A stretch of DNA of 64,000 nt from Mycobacterium sp. 852014-52450_SCH5900713 (GCF_001667075.1 NZ_LZIL01000033.1:1-64000), one strand, 5' to 3'; positions 1 to 8,586 are shown, numbered from the stretch's first letter. Numbers and translations are program-made. The notes: generated by a model not told the origin, from the sequence alone.

Positions 1-96
1 CGCCGCCGACTCCGCCGTCGCAGACGGATACCGCCGCTCGAAGTGCTCATCGAACTCCGCGATCACCGCGGGCGACGGCAACTTCGATTCGAACAT
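1..96 (-). CDS. 13E12 repeat / DUF222 family protein, N-terminal fragment
   Basis: Only the first 32 codons lie in the window; the gene continues past position 1. The reading begins MFESKLPSPAVIAEFDEHFE, which resembles the N-terminus of mycobacterial 13E12 repeat proteins (DUF222, usually followed by an HNH nuclease domain). The ATG at 96-94 was chosen over the ATG at 100-98 because only its frame gives this family-like N-terminus. The start codon lies inside a LexA-type palindrome at 89-104, an arrangement described for 13E12 genes in M. tuberculosis. The HNH domain itself is not visible here, so a nuclease role is inferred from the family. Confidence 0.7.
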   Translation of the reverse strand, partial: MFESKLPSPAVIAEFDEHFERRYPSATAESAA

Positions 97-104
97 ACAT
101 TCGA
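89..104 (-). promoter_or_regulatory. LexA (SOS) box overlapping a start codon
   Basis: The plus strand reads TCGAAC-ATAC-ATTCGA. The mycobacterial SOS box consensus is TCGAAC-N4-GTTCGA, so 11 of 12 half-site bases match. The box covers the start codon of the 13E12 gene, where bound LexA would block transcription or initiation. DNA-damage induction is inferred from the motif. Confidence 0.7.
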
Positions 105-140
105 TTATGCCAGGGCGGTCTGACAACACCTACCTGCCCA

Positions 141-1103
141 CTAGTCCCCTTGCCGGACCCAGGCAAAGATGTACAAGCTCATCGCCGTGACGAGCGCGAT
201 CAGCACCCATTGAACGATGGCCTGGTCGATCCACGAACCGGGCGGTGGTGCGCCGGGAAGGATGTTGCGCAGCGGGACGATGGCGAACAGGTTCGCGGCG
301 TACCAGGTGGCGAACGGCGGCAGAAACTTCCTTCTGCCCAGCGCCATCGGAATGGCGACCAGCAGTGCCAGGGTGGGCAGGCTGATGAGGACCAGGCAGA
401 TGCCCAGGTCGAAGATCAGCGGGCCCTTGGCCCTCTTCAGGGTGATGACCACGTTCCCGTTGTCGGTGCCGCGCTGCGTCGGGAGCGCTCCGGGGTCGTG
501 GACGCGGTTGACGGTGATGTCCCACCCGTCCAACTCCCCAGTCACCTCGACCCGGGCGGGCACCTTCTTCAGGTTGTCGCCCGACCCGACGAAGGCGTCG
601 GCGGAGATCGGCTCGGTCCGGTAGGAGTCGAACGGCCAGTTGCCCGGATCGCGGTGCGCCACGACCGTGGTGCTGAGTTGCGCCGGCGCCTTGCCCTTCG
701 GGTAGTGCAGGTCGCCCAGGTCGCTCGTCGGGTACAGGCGCACGGCGACGTCGGTGCCCAACACGTCGAATCTGTTGTCGTACGCCGAAATCCCCGGATA
801 GACAAGCACATTCACCGCGAGCCGCTTGGCGACCGGCTTCAATTCCTCGACCTGCAGCTGCACGATGGTCGCGTCGCCCCCGCCCTGGCCCAGGTCCAGC
901 GGAGGCAGCGGCCCCTCGGACCTCTCCAGCCAGTGGACGCCGAACAGGGAGAGCATGTAGGCCGTGACGACCACCGCCAGGACGGCGACCCCGATCACGA
1001 TGCGCGGCCGCTTCGCCATGTGTTTGCGGGCCGGCGGTGCGGACGGTGTCGGTGCGTCCGATGGGGGCGGCGGTGCCGGCGCCGCGGGAGCCTCGGCGGT
1101 CAT
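141..1103 (-). CDS. DUF4436 membrane protein, copy 1
   Basis: A 320-residue protein of the DUF4436 family, like M. tuberculosis Rv0713, which is about 313 residues. A Pro/Ala-rich cytoplasmic tail (1-30) is followed by one membrane helix (about 34-56), an extracytoplasmic domain of about 165 residues, and three C-terminal hydrophobic segments (about 228-255, 263-285, 290-316). The extracytoplasmic domain carries the family signatures DLGDLHYPKGKAPAQ and WPFDSYRTE. The loop before the last helix, LPGAPPPGSWIDQA, is shared with the two paralogues in this window. The function of the family is unknown. Nothing catalytic is visible, so an envelope structural or sensing role is only a guess. The start ATG lies about 50 bases downstream of a -10-like TAGCAT shared among the copies. 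Confidence 0.85.
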   Translation of the reverse strand: MTAEAPAAPAPPPPSDAPTPSAPPARKHMAKRPRIVIGVAVLAVVVTAYMLSLFGVHWLERSEGPLPPLDLGQGGGDATIVQLQVEELKPVAKRLAVNVLVYPGISAYDNRFDVLGTDVAVRLYPTSDLGDLHYPKGKAPAQLSTTVVAHRDPGNWPFDSYRTEPISADAFVGSGDNLKKVPARVEVTGELDGWDITVNRVHDPGALPTQRGTDNGNVVITLKRAKGPLIFDLGICLVLISLPTLALLVAIPMALGRRKFLPPFATWYAANLFAIVPLRNILPGAPPPGSWIDQAIVQWVLIALVTAMSLYIFAWVRQGD

Positions 1104-1149
1104 TGGTGAGCCGCTGATGTTTCAGGGCTCGTCGAGGGCCACACGTGGT

Positions 1150-1166
1150 CAGATGCTAGCGAACTC
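1150..1166 (-). promoter_or_regulatory. Candidate promoter of DUF4436 copy 1
   Basis: The minus strand reads GAGTTCGCTAGCATCTG. TAGCAT (1158-1153) fits the mycobacterial -10 pattern TANNNT. The same 17 bases recur with one change upstream of copy 2 (3176-3192), although the flanking DNA differs. Confidence 0.5.
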
Positions 1167-1235
1167 GCGCACACCGTGCGCGCCGATGCACGCCCCGTCA
1201 CTCGCCGTCCATGCGGCGGTAACCCGCTCGTCGTT

Positions 1236-2150
1236 TCAGGTGTGGGCGGCGCCCCCGGGAACGGCCCGCGTTTGCTGCGTGACGCAGCGGAACCCGATGT
1301 GGGTGGTCGCGGTGTCCTGCGACTGCGGTGACCGCGCGGCCGGACGATAGCGGTGGCAGTACTCCGGCGCGCACAGGTGCGAACCGCCCTTCAGCGTCTG
1401 GCTGACGGCCGGATCCGCCGGCCCCGTTGGGGCGCAACACGCCTTCGGCGGCTCGTCGAGGCGGTGGTGCGCGGAGAACCTGGTGGCGGTCCACTCCCAC
1501 ACGTTGCCGATCATGTCGAGCAGGCCGAACCCGTTGGGGGGGAACGTGCCCACCGGCGATGTGCCCACCCAGCCCAGGGCGCCGTCGTTGCGGTATGGGA
1601 AGCGACCCTGCCAGGTGTTGGCCATCAGCCGACCGTCGGGGTTGGGTTCGTCCCCCCACGCGTACGTGCCCGTGCTCCCGCCGCGGGCGGCGTACTCCCA
1701 CTCGGCCTCAGTCGGCAGCCGCCGGCCGGCCCACCGCGCGTACGCGGCGGCGTCGGGGTAGGCCACCTGCACCACCGGGTGCTCGGCCCGGTCGGTGAGG
1801 TCACTGTCCGGCCCGAGCGGATGGCGCCAGCTGGCGCCCGGTACCCAGTCCCACCATTGCCGCCAGTCGCGCAGGTCGACCGGGCCGGGAGTGGGACGAA
1901 AGACCATGGCGCCCGGACGCAGATCGGCCGGGTCCGCCCCCGGGTACAGCGCCGGGTCGATGGGTTGCTCGGCAACCGTCACATAGCCTGTCGCGGAGAC
2001 GAATTCGGCGAACTGCGCATTGGTCACCGGGTGTCGCTCCACCGCGAATGAGGCCACGGTGACGGTGTGGATCGGCGCCTCTTCGGGATAGAAGCTGGTG
2101 CACCCCATGCGGAACGATCCGCCCGGTAGGTCGACCAGCTCGGTGAGCAC
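1236..2150 (-). CDS. Formylglycine-generating enzyme (sulfatase-modifying factor)
   Basis: A 304-residue protein of the FGE-sulfatase family (Rv0712-like; about 299 residues in M. tuberculosis). It converts the active-site cysteine of type I sulfatases to formylglycine using oxygen and copper. The N-terminal motif [11 protein letters not shown], the core motif [14 protein letters not shown] and the C-terminal [17 protein letters not shown] are present. The two copper-binding cysteines are C260 and C265, so the enzyme looks active. A longer in-frame reading exists, but the GTG at 2150 gives the family N-terminus and lies 20 bases after the stop of the upstream DUF4436 gene, suggesting co-transcription. 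Its likely substrate, AtsA, is encoded 4 kb away on the same strand. No strong Shine-Dalgarno precedes the GTG. Confidence 0.92.
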   Translation of the reverse strand: MLTELVDLPGGSFRMGCTSFYPEEAPIHTVTVASFAVERHPVTNAQFAEFVSATGYVTVAEQPIDPALYPGADPADLRPGAMVFRPTPGPVDLRDWRQWWDWVPGASWRHPLGPDSDLTDRAEHPVVQVAYPDAAAYARWAGRRLPTEAEWEYAARGGSTGTYAWGDEPNPDGRLMANTWQGRFPYRNDGALGWVGTSPVGTFPPNGFGLLDMIGNVWEWTATRFSAHHRLDEPPKACCAPTGPADPAVSQTLKGGSHLCAPEYCHRYRPAARSPQSQDTATTHIGFRCVTQQTRAVPGGAAHT

Positions 2151-2170
2151 CAGTCCAGGGTACGAGCGGC

Positions 2171-3124
2171 TCAGTCGGATTGCCGATACCACGTGAGCAT
2201 GTACAGCCCCATCGCCCCGACAAGCGCGAGCAGCACCCAGATCACCAACGCCTGGTCGATCCATGCCCCGGGTGGTGGCGAGCCGGGAAGGAAGTTGCGG
2301 ATGGGTATGACGGCGAACAGCATCGCCGCGAACCATGTCACGAAGGGCGGCACGAATTTGCGCCTCCCCAAGGCGATCTGGATGGCCACCGCGAACGCCA
2401 AGGTCGGCAGGGCGAAGAGGACAAGGCAGATGCCGAGGTCGAAGATCAGCGGACCTTTGGCCCGGTGCAGCGTGATGACCACGTTGTCCGGCCGGTCCGA
2501 TTCCTGGCTGGCTTCACCGACGCGCTGGACGCTCACGTCCCAGCCATCCAACGCGCCGGTGACCTCGACCCGGGCGGGGATGTATTGGCGGGCGTCGCCC
2601 TGGCCAACGAGAACATCGGCCGAGAGTGTATCCGTGCGATACGAATCGAACGGCCAGTCGTTGGGGTTTCCGTGTGCCTCGATCGTGGTGGCAACCTGCG
2701 CCGGCGACTTCCCCGCCGGGTATTGCAGATCGCCCAGGTCGTTGGGCGGATCCATCCGGACCGCGGTGTCGGTCTTCAACACGTCAAGGCGTTTGTCGAA
2801 CATCGAGTCTTCGGGTATCACAAGCACTTTCACCGTCAGGCGATTGGCGATGGTGTCCAGCTTCTCGAGGCGGACCAACACGACGGTGTCACCGGTTGCG
2901 TTCAAGTCCGGCGGCTTGAGTGGGGCCCCGGAATTGGCCAGCAGGTGGAAGCCGAACAGGGACAACGCATAGACCGCAACGAAGGCCAGCAGGGCGCCGA
3001 GGCCGATGACGAGGCGCCGCCTGGGCTTGCGCGACTGCGTTTCGGGCCGCGCCAACGTCGTAGTGCCGGGCGAAGGCGTTGCTGGCGTTGCGGGCTGCTG
3101 CTGCGGCGGCGTGTGATGGGTCAT
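2171..3124 (-). CDS. DUF4436 membrane protein, copy 2
   Basis: A 317-residue paralogue of the gene at 141-1103, with the same layout: a Pro/Gln/Thr-rich tail, one N-terminal helix (about 37-58), an extracytoplasmic domain with [15 protein letters not shown] and WPFDSYRTD, then three C-terminal membrane segments ending in a short basic tail. A purine-rich GAAGGCAGGAAG precedes the ATG. The gene sits directly upstream of the FGE gene on the same strand. It is divergent from pstS, with about 340 bases between the two starts. Function unknown. Confidence 0.85.
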   Translation of the reverse strand: MTHHTPPQQQPATPATPSPGTTTLARPETQSRKPRRRLVIGLGALLAFVAVYALSLFGFHLLANSGAPLKPPDLNATGDTVVLVRLEKLDTIANRLTVKVLVIPEDSMFDKRLDVLKTDTAVRMDPPNDLGDLQYPAGKSPAQVATTIEAHGNPNDWPFDSYRTDTLSADVLVGQGDARQYIPARVEVTGALDGWDVSVQRVGEASQESDRPDNVVITLHRAKGPLIFDLGICLVLFALPTLAFAVAIQIALGRRKFVPPFVTWFAAMLFAVIPIRNFLPGSPPPGAWIDQALVIWVLLALVGAMGLYMLTWYRQSD

Positions 3125-3175
3125 CTTCCTGCCTTCGTCGAGGTTGACCGATCCGCCGCCCTGGGCGGCACGAGA

Positions 3176-3192
3176 CAGATGGTAGCGAACTC
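3176..3192 (-). promoter_or_regulatory. Candidate promoter of DUF4436 copy 2
   Basis: The minus strand reads GAGTTCGCTACCATCTG, differing from the copy 1 element at one base. TACCAT (3184-3179) is a TANNNT -10 candidate about 55 bases before the start codon. No convincing -35 is seen. Confidence 0.5.
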
Positions 3193-3341
3193 GATGTGCT
3201 CGCGGGGCGAAAATAGATATCGGTCGCCATCAGGCATGTTGGGCCGACGCCGCCAGCGGCAGGCCGCCGGGCAGCGAATCCTTCCCAGGGCGACTCGTCC
3301 GCTCCCCGCGCACACCGGCATCTCGCATGGCCAAAGGATCA

Positions 3342-3363
3342 GTTCACCCGATGTTTGTTTGCT
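3342..3363 (+). promoter_or_regulatory. Candidate PHO/RegX3 box upstream of pstS
   Basis: Two 11-base direct units lie back to back, GTTCACCCGAT and GTTTGTTTGCT. They resemble the actinobacterial PHO box, in which 11-base repeats beginning GTTCACC bind PhoP/RegX3-type regulators. A weak -10 candidate, GATAAC, follows 10 bases later at 3374-3379, the spacing expected when the box replaces the -35. The second unit is degenerate, so this is a candidate only. Confidence 0.4.
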
Positions 3364-3463
3364 TGCCGGCTGGGATAACGGTAATTCTCGACGTGTGTCG
3401 AAATGGGGCGAAGCCCCTCTGCTCGCCGTCGCCGCCGGGCCCCACCCCCAGGAGCCAACCAAC

Positions 3464-4594
3464 GTGAAGCGCAATCTACCGGCGGCAGCCATCAGCCTGT
3501 TCGCTGCGGCGGCAGTGGCGGTCTCAGCATGCAGCACCGACTCCCACCCGACGCTGGCGTATGCCGCCGGCGCCAAGGTGGAGTGCGGCGGCAAGCAGGC
3601 TCTGACCGCCAGCGGCTCGACCGCGCAGGCCAACGCGATGACGAAGTTCGTCGCCGCCTACGGGAAGGTCTGCGCCGGGCAGACCCTCAACTACACCGCG
3701 AACGGATCGGGCGCCGGAATCAGCGACTTCCTCGCCGGCAAAACGGATTTCGGCGGGTCGGACACGCCGCTGTCCGGAGACCAATATGCCGCGGCCAAAC
3801 AACGCTGCGGCGGAGCCGACGCGTGGAACCTCCCGGTGGTGTTCGGCCCGCTGGCCATCACCTACAACCTCGGCTCGGTCGACTCCTTGGTGCTCGACGC
3901 GCCGACGATAGCCAAGATCTTCGACGGCACCATCACCCGATGGGATGACCCGGCGCTTACCGCGCTCAACGCATCGATGCCGGCCGAAGAGATCCGTGTC
4001 ATCTACCGCAGCGACGCGTCCGGGACCACCGACAACTTCCAGTCCTACCTGCAGGCCGCGTCCGGCGGGGCCTGGAGCAAGGGCGCCGGCAAGGCGTTCA
4101 ACGGCGGCGTCGGCACCGGCGCCGCCGGCAACAACGGCACCGCGGCACTGGTGAAATCGACCGAGGGCGCAATCAGTTACAACGAGCTGTCTTTCGCGCT
4201 GCAGCAAGGGCTTTACGCCGCCGAGATCAAAACCCCGGCGAGCCGCAGGTCGCTCCGGCCGGTGCGGATCGGCACCGACACCGTCGGCAAGACCATCACC
4301 GGCGCCAAGATCGTCGGCAGCGGCAACGACCTGGTGCTCGACATCTCGTCGTTCTACAACCCCGCCCAGCCGGACGTCTACCCGATCGTCTTGGCCACCT
4401 ACGAGATCGTCTGCTCGAAGTACCCGACGCTGGACGTCGCCAAGGCGGTCAAGGCGTTCCTGCAGGCGGCGATCGGACCCGGCCAGGTGGAGCTGGCGAA
4501 CAGCGGCTACATCCCGCTGTCGCCCAACTTCCAGGCCAGGGTCTCGAGCGCCGTCGACGCGATCAGCTCGATGGAGGCACCGAATCCGGAGTAG
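3464..4594 (+). CDS. pstS: Phosphate-binding lipoprotein PstS
   Basis: A 376-residue extracytoplasmic phosphate-binding protein of a PstSCAB transporter. The N-terminus has a signal peptide and a lipobox VSAC with the lipidated cysteine at C23. The mature protein has the phosphate-loop motif SGSTAQ (50-55) and later the conserved RSDASGTT and [12 protein letters not shown] segments. The GTG at 3464 follows CAGGAG by 8 bases; the open frame extends far upstream, but only this start gives a signal peptide. No pstC, pstA or pstB is adjacent, so this is an orphan binding protein lying between DUF4436 genes on the opposite strand. Which of the mycobacterial PstS1/2/3 types it matches cannot be decided here. 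Confidence 0.93.
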   Translation: MKRNLPAAAISLFAAAAVAVSACSTDSHPTLAYAAGAKVECGGKQALTASGSTAQANAMTKFVAAYGKVCAGQTLNYTANGSGAGISDFLAGKTDFGGSDTPLSGDQYAAAKQRCGGADAWNLPVVFGPLAITYNLGSVDSLVLDAPTIAKIFDGTITRWDDPALTALNASMPAEEIRVIYRSDASGTTDNFQSYLQAASGGAWSKGAGKAFNGGVGTGAAGNNGTAALVKSTEGAISYNELSFALQQGLYAAEIKTPASRRSLRPVRIGTDTVGKTITGAKIVGSGNDLVLDISSFYNPAQPDVYPIVLATYEIVCSKYPTLDVAKAVKAFLQAAIGPGQVELANSGYIPLSPNFQARVSSAVDAISSMEAPNPE

Positions 4595-4597
4595 GCG

Positions 4598-5533
4598 TCA
4601 GGCCCTCTTCGGCGGCTTTTTCTCGCGGGATCGCCACCAGGCGACGATGAACAGGGACATCGCAGTGACCAGCCCTATCAGTACCCATAGGACGACGGCC
4701 TGGTCGATCCAGGAACCCGGCGGTGGAGATCCTGGCAGGAAGTTGCGCAGCGGGACGACGGCGAACAGCAGCGCTGCGAACCAGGTTCCCAACGGCGGCA
4801 GGAAGGTGGTCCGGCCCAACGCCATCGGGATGGCCACCCACAATGCGAGCACCGGCAGGGCGATGAGGACCAGGCAGATGCCGACGTCGAAGATCAGCGC
4901 GCCCTTGGACCGTTGCAGCGTGATGATCAAGTCGTCCTGCACATCGGGGTTGGCGTCCTCGGGGTCGTGGACGCGGGTGACGGTGGCGTCCCAGCCGTCC
5001 AACTTTCCGGTCGCCTCGACGCGGGCAGGTGCCTTCTCGCGGCTGGCGCCGGTACCGGTGAACACGTCGGCGGCGATGACCTCGGTCTTGTAGGCGTCGA
5101 ACGGCCAGTTGGCGGGATCGCCGTGCGCGACGATGGTCGTGCTGACCTGCGCCGGCGATTTTCCTACCGGGTATTGCAGGTCGCCGAGGTCGTTGTCGGG
5201 ATACAGGCGCACCGCGGCGTCGGTGGTCAGCACCCCGAAGTTCTTGTCGTACAACGAATCCTTGGGGTAGACGGTCACATTCACCGTCAGGCGGTTCGCG
5301 ACGGTATCCAGCTTCTCCAGGCGGACCTGAACGACGCTGTCTTCGGCCTCCACCTTGCTCAAATCCACCGAGGGAAGCGGGGGCGCCGACTTTGCCAGCA
5401 GGTGCACGGCGATCAGCGAGAGAGCGTAGATGACGATGAGGGAGGCGACTATTCCAAAAGCGATGGCGATTTGCCGACCCCGGTGGTCGGCGGGCGCCGG
5501 CGGCGCGGGAGGCGCCGGAGTCCCGGCGGTCAT
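4598..5533 (-). CDS. DUF4436 membrane protein, copy 3
   Basis: A 311-residue third paralogue with the same topology: a short Pro/Ala tail, helix 1 at about 27-49, an extracytoplasmic domain with [15 protein letters not shown] and WPFDAYKTE, and three C-terminal helices with [14 protein letters not shown] before the last. A TTG at 5551 would lengthen it, but that codon touches the -10-like TAGCAT at 5557-5552, so the ATG at 5533, whose MTAG matches MTAE of copy 1, is preferred. It converges with pstS, with only three bases between the two stop codons. Function unknown. Confidence 0.85.
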   Translation of the reverse strand: MTAGTPAPPAPPAPADHRGRQIAIAFGIVASLIVIYALSLIAVHLLAKSAPPLPSVDLSKVEAEDSVVQVRLEKLDTVANRLTVNVTVYPKDSLYDKNFGVLTTDAAVRLYPDNDLGDLQYPVGKSPAQVSTTIVAHGDPANWPFDAYKTEVIAADVFTGTGASREKAPARVEATGKLDGWDATVTRVHDPEDANPDVQDDLIITLQRSKGALIFDVGICLVLIALPVLALWVAIPMALGRTTFLPPLGTWFAALLFAVVPLRNFLPGSPPPGSWIDQAVVLWVLIGLVTAMSLFIVAWWRSREKKPPKRA

Positions 5534-5551
5534 TGAGGCATCACGGGCCAA

Positions 5552-5557
5552 ATGCTA
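5552..5557 (-). promoter_or_regulatory. Candidate -10 of DUF4436 copy 3
   Basis: The minus strand reads TGTTAGCATTTG, so TAGCAT is the same -10 hexamer as copy 1. Transcription would start near 5545, giving a leader of about a dozen bases before the ATG at 5533. The longer flanking motif of copies 1 and 2 is not kept. Confidence 0.4.
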
Positions 5558-5576
5558 ACAGGGACAACGGCGAATT

Positions 5577-6251
5577 TCAGGGGATAATGACGGCGAATTG
5601 CTGCATTACCGTCGATTTAGCCGCTTCGAAACCGGGCGCTTTGCCGGGCCCCTCCAGATGGATGGCGACCAGGTACGCCTGGGTGTTGGTCCAGATGTGG
5701 GCGATGCGGTCGGCGAACTCGTTTGCTCCGGCCCCGCCATTGGTCCCGCTGAGCAGCTGGCTGCTGTAGCCGCAGAATTGGGCCGCTGTGACGGTGACCT
5801 TGGCCCCGGGGTGCGCCGTCCCCAAGTCGGTGGCATAACGCAGGAACGCGCCACCGGGGTCGAGGTCGGTGCGGGCGATGGTCACCCGTACCGACATGCC
5901 GTCGGGGCCGGTCGACGTCAACGCCACGTCGCCCGTGCCGGGAACCGCATTCCAGCCGTCGGGCAACGGGACCGTGAGCACGGGCGCCACCGGGTCCGCC
6001 ACGGAGGCCTTGGTCATCGACCCGCTGGTGGGCGGCGGGAAGCACACCAAGGCATTGGGCGGAATGTGGTCGGGCAGGGTGGTCTCGATGCCGGGCACCG
6101 GCTCGGCCGGGTCGGAAGCTCGCGTGGTGGCCGAAGTTGACGAGGCGGTGCCACCGATGGCCGTTCCGCCGGTGGTCTTCTCACATCCCACCGCAGCGAG
6201 CGCCAACAAGCACAGCACCAGGGCTTCAGTCGCGCGAAAAGGCAAGCGCAA
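5577..6251 (-). CDS. Putative lipoprotein, mycobacterial Lpq type
   Basis: A 224-residue protein with an N-terminal signal sequence and a lipobox ending AAVGC (C23), so it is probably anchored in the envelope. A Ser/Thr-rich linker (about 28-55) leads to a globular domain that starts near PNALVCFPPP and includes LTVPLPDGWNAVPG. This layout recalls the LpqN/LpqT type, but the assignment is tentative. Two further cysteines (in ALVCF and QFCGY) could form a disulfide. The TTG start at 6251 lies 26 bases inside the end of atsA, so the gene is probably translationally coupled to the sulfatase; a TTG at 6245 is also possible. Function unknown. Confidence 0.7.
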   Translation of the reverse strand: MRLPFRATEALVLCLLALAAVGCEKTTGGTAIGGTASSTSATTRASDPAEPVPGIETTLPDHIPPNALVCFPPPTSGSMTKASVADPVAPVLTVPLPDGWNAVPGTGDVALTSTGPDGMSVRVTIARTDLDPGGAFLRYATDLGTAHPGAKVTVTAAQFCGYSSQLLSGTNGGAGANEFADRIAHIWTNTQAYLVAIHLEGPGKAPGFEAAKSTVMQQFAVIIP

Positions 6252-8586
6252 TTTCGGCTTCCACGTCTACATAGGGCCGGCCGGACAGGTCGACGGTGAC
6301 CTGCGCGATGGTGCCCCCGGTGAACGAGAACGGCGCTTTGTAGCGGCTGCACACTGCCGAGCCGCCGTTGCGGCCGACGGTGATCCCGGCACCCGCGATC
6401 CCGAACGTTCCGGGATGGGTCTGCACGTCCGCGAGCGTGCCGACCACTTCGTCGTCGATGAACAACGTGACGTCGCCGAGCGGCGTGTGGCTGTCCGGCA
6501 CGGTCCCGGTCCGCGAATAATTCACGCCGAGCAGATGCCTGCCGAGCGGCACCGCGCCCGATGAGGAGACCGTCTGCTGGCGCTCGCCCAGGAAGTTGTA
6601 GACGTAATGCAGCCGCCCGTCCTGGATGAACAACACGTGCCCGCCGTGGGCGCCGCCGTGTTTGAACAGCACCCCTTCCGCGCCGGTGGTGTCCACGCTC
6701 ACCTCGGCCAGCACCGCGAACGACCTGCCGCGGATTTCTGCGGCGGCGCCGCTGCTCACGTCCGCGCAGTCGGGATAGTAGATGTAGCTGGTCCGGTCAC
6801 CGACGAGGTAAGGGCGAAATCGCGTCATCGTCTCCAGGATGTTCAGGTCCGACAGCGGCAACCCGTTGTACTTGGCGGCCTCGGAGAACCACATCGCCTT
6901 GAGTTCTTCGAGTTTGTCCGGGTGCTCGGCGGCCAGGTCGTGACACTGGCTGCGGTCGGCCTCGATGTGGAACAGCTCCCAGCGGTCGGCGTCGAAGTGC
7001 GACCAGCCCGCCGGCGTGGCCGCGTGGACGGTGTTGGCGAACCAGCCCTGATGCCAGATGCCGCGGGTGCCGAGCATGGAATAGAACTGGGTCTGCTTCC
7101 CGGTGTTGGCGGCCGAATCAGCAAGGGCCGCTTTGAAACTCACGCCGTCCAGTGGCTTCTGCGCGATGCCCCGCACGGTGTCGGGGGGCGTCATGCCCAG
7201 CAGGTCGTAGACCGTGGGCGTGATGTCGCAGACGTTGACGTAGTTGTCGCGGATCTCCCCATGTGCGGCAACACCATTGGGCCACGAGATGATCGCCGTG
7301 TCGGCGATGCCGCCCTCGTGCGACGCGTACCGCTTGTACAGCTTGTACGGGGTGTTGAAGGCCATCGCCCAGCCGATCGGGTAATGGTTGTAGGTCTCCG
7401 GGCCGCCGAGGTGGTCGAACAGCTTCATGCTCTCTTCGACGGTGTCGATGTAGCCGTTGAAGAACTTGCCCTCGTTGACCGATCCGTTCGGGCCGCCCTC
7501 CCCGCTGGCGCCGTTGTCGGAGATCACCACGATGAGGGTGTTGTCCAGTTGACCGGATTCCTCCAAATAGTCCAGGATGCGGCCGATTTGGGCGTCGGTG
7601 TAGCTGAGGAAGCCGGCAAACACCTCGGCCATTCGGGAGAACAGCTTCTTCTCGTCGGCGTTCAGCGAGCCCCACGGCCGCACCGTGTCCTGCAGCGGCC
7701 AGGGCTCGCCCTGCGGTCCCTTGACGTCCAGGTACGGGTTGACCGGCGACAACTCGGTGTCCGGCGGCACGATGCCCATCGACTTCTGGTTTTCCAGCAC
7801 GATCTCGCGGTAGGCCTCGTAGCCCATGTCGAAGCGGCCGGCGTAATGGTCCGCCCATTCTTTGAAGACGTGGTGCGGCGCGTGCCCGGCGCCCGGGCAC
7901 ACGTAGCTGAACCAGGGCTTGTCCGGCGCGATCACCTTGGCGTCGCGGATGAACTCGATGGTCTTGTCGGCGATGTCCTTCGAAAGGTGATAGCCGTCTT
8001 CCGGCGTGCCCGGCGGGTTGACCGGATGGTTGTCGTAGACCAGGTCGGGATACCACTGGTCGGTCTCGCCGCCCAGGAAACCGTAGAACCGCTCGAAGCC
8101 GCGCGAGATGGGCCAATGTCGTTTCGTCGAAGCGAGATTGGATTCTTCGAGCGGCGTCAGGTGCCACTTGCCGACGCAGTACGTGTTGTAGCCGCGCTCG
8201 GCCAGCACTTCGGAGAGCAGCGCGGTATCGAACGGGATCCGGCCGTTGGCGTTGGGGAAGGCGTCGGTGAACTCCTCGATGGTGGCCATGCCGACGGTGG
8301 TGGCGTTGCGGCCGGTCAACAACGACGCCCGGGTCGGCGAGCACAGCGCGGTGGTGTGAAATTGCGACAGCCGTACACCACGCTCGGCGATGCGGGTCAT
8401 GGCGGGCATCTCGACCAGGCCGCCGAAACAGTCCCACGTCGCGATGCCGGTGTCGTCCCAGACCAGGTACAGGATGTTGGGCGAGTTCTCCGGTGCGGTC
8501 GGGGCGGCGTACGGGCCCCAGTCCGGCTCGGAGTCCCGGATATCCAGCTCGATCTTGCCTTGAAAGGCATGGGAGTCAGGCGACAT
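6226..8586 (-). CDS. atsA: Type I arylsulfatase AtsA
   Basis: A 786-residue sulfatase, the length of M. tuberculosis AtsA (Rv0711). It hydrolyses sulfate esters. The modification motif CSPTR starts at C82, the residue an FGE turns into formylglycine, followed by the family signature ASLLTGR. The metal-binding aspartate pair is in LVWDDTG (44-45), and a second metal-site segment, VVISDNGASGEGG, lies near residue 360. The C-terminal 200 residues form the extended domain typical of the AtsA/BetC subgroup. No signal peptide is visible, so it is probably cytoplasmic. It follows the rpsQ terminator on the same strand, so it likely has its own promoter, and it is coupled to the downstream lipoprotein gene. 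Confidence 0.95.
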   Translation of the reverse strand: MSPDSHAFQGKIELDIRDSEPDWGPYAAPTAPENSPNILYLVWDDTGIATWDCFGGLVEMPAMTRIAERGVRLSQFHTTALCSPTRASLLTGRNATTVGMATIEEFTDAFPNANGRIPFDTALLSEVLAERGYNTYCVGKWHLTPLEESNLASTKRHWPISRGFERFYGFLGGETDQWYPDLVYDNHPVNPPGTPEDGYHLSKDIADKTIEFIRDAKVIAPDKPWFSYVCPGAGHAPHHVFKEWADHYAGRFDMGYEAYREIVLENQKSMGIVPPDTELSPVNPYLDVKGPQGEPWPLQDTVRPWGSLNADEKKLFSRMAEVFAGFLSYTDAQIGRILDYLEESGQLDNTLIVVISDNGASGEGGPNGSVNEGKFFNGYIDTVEESMKLFDHLGGPETYNHYPIGWAMAFNTPYKLYKRYASHEGGIADTAIISWPNGVAAHGEIRDNYVNVCDITPTVYDLLGMTPPDTVRGIAQKPLDGVSFKAALADSAANTGKQTQFYSMLGTRGIWHQGWFANTVHAATPAGWSHFDADRWELFHIEADRSQCHDLAAEHPDKLEELKAMWFSEAAKYNGLPLSDLNILETMTRFRPYLVGDRTSYIYYPDCADVSSGAAAEIRGRSFAVLAEVSVDTTGAEGVLFKHGGAHGGHVLFIQDGRLHYVYNFLGERQQTVSSSGAVPLGRHLLGVNYSRTGTVPDSHTPLGDVTLFIDDEVVGTLADVQTHPGTFGIAGAGITVGRNGGSAVCSRYKAPFSFTGGTIAQVTVDLSGRPYVDVEAEIALAFSRD

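Larger units (their letters stand above)
3125..3463. other. Divergent intergenic region, DUF4436 copy 2 / pstS
   Basis: No gene was found in these 339 bases. The left part holds the minus-strand promoter of DUF4436 copy 2 and the right part holds a PHO-box-like repeat and the pstS leader. The 3200-3300 stretch shows nothing further that I can name. Confidence 0.6.

Noticed and set aside
2180..3463. Long in-frame extension upstream of pstS
   Set aside because: It is antisense to DUF4436 copy 2, and pstS needs its signal peptide at the N-terminus; the GTG at 3464 has a good ribosome-binding site.
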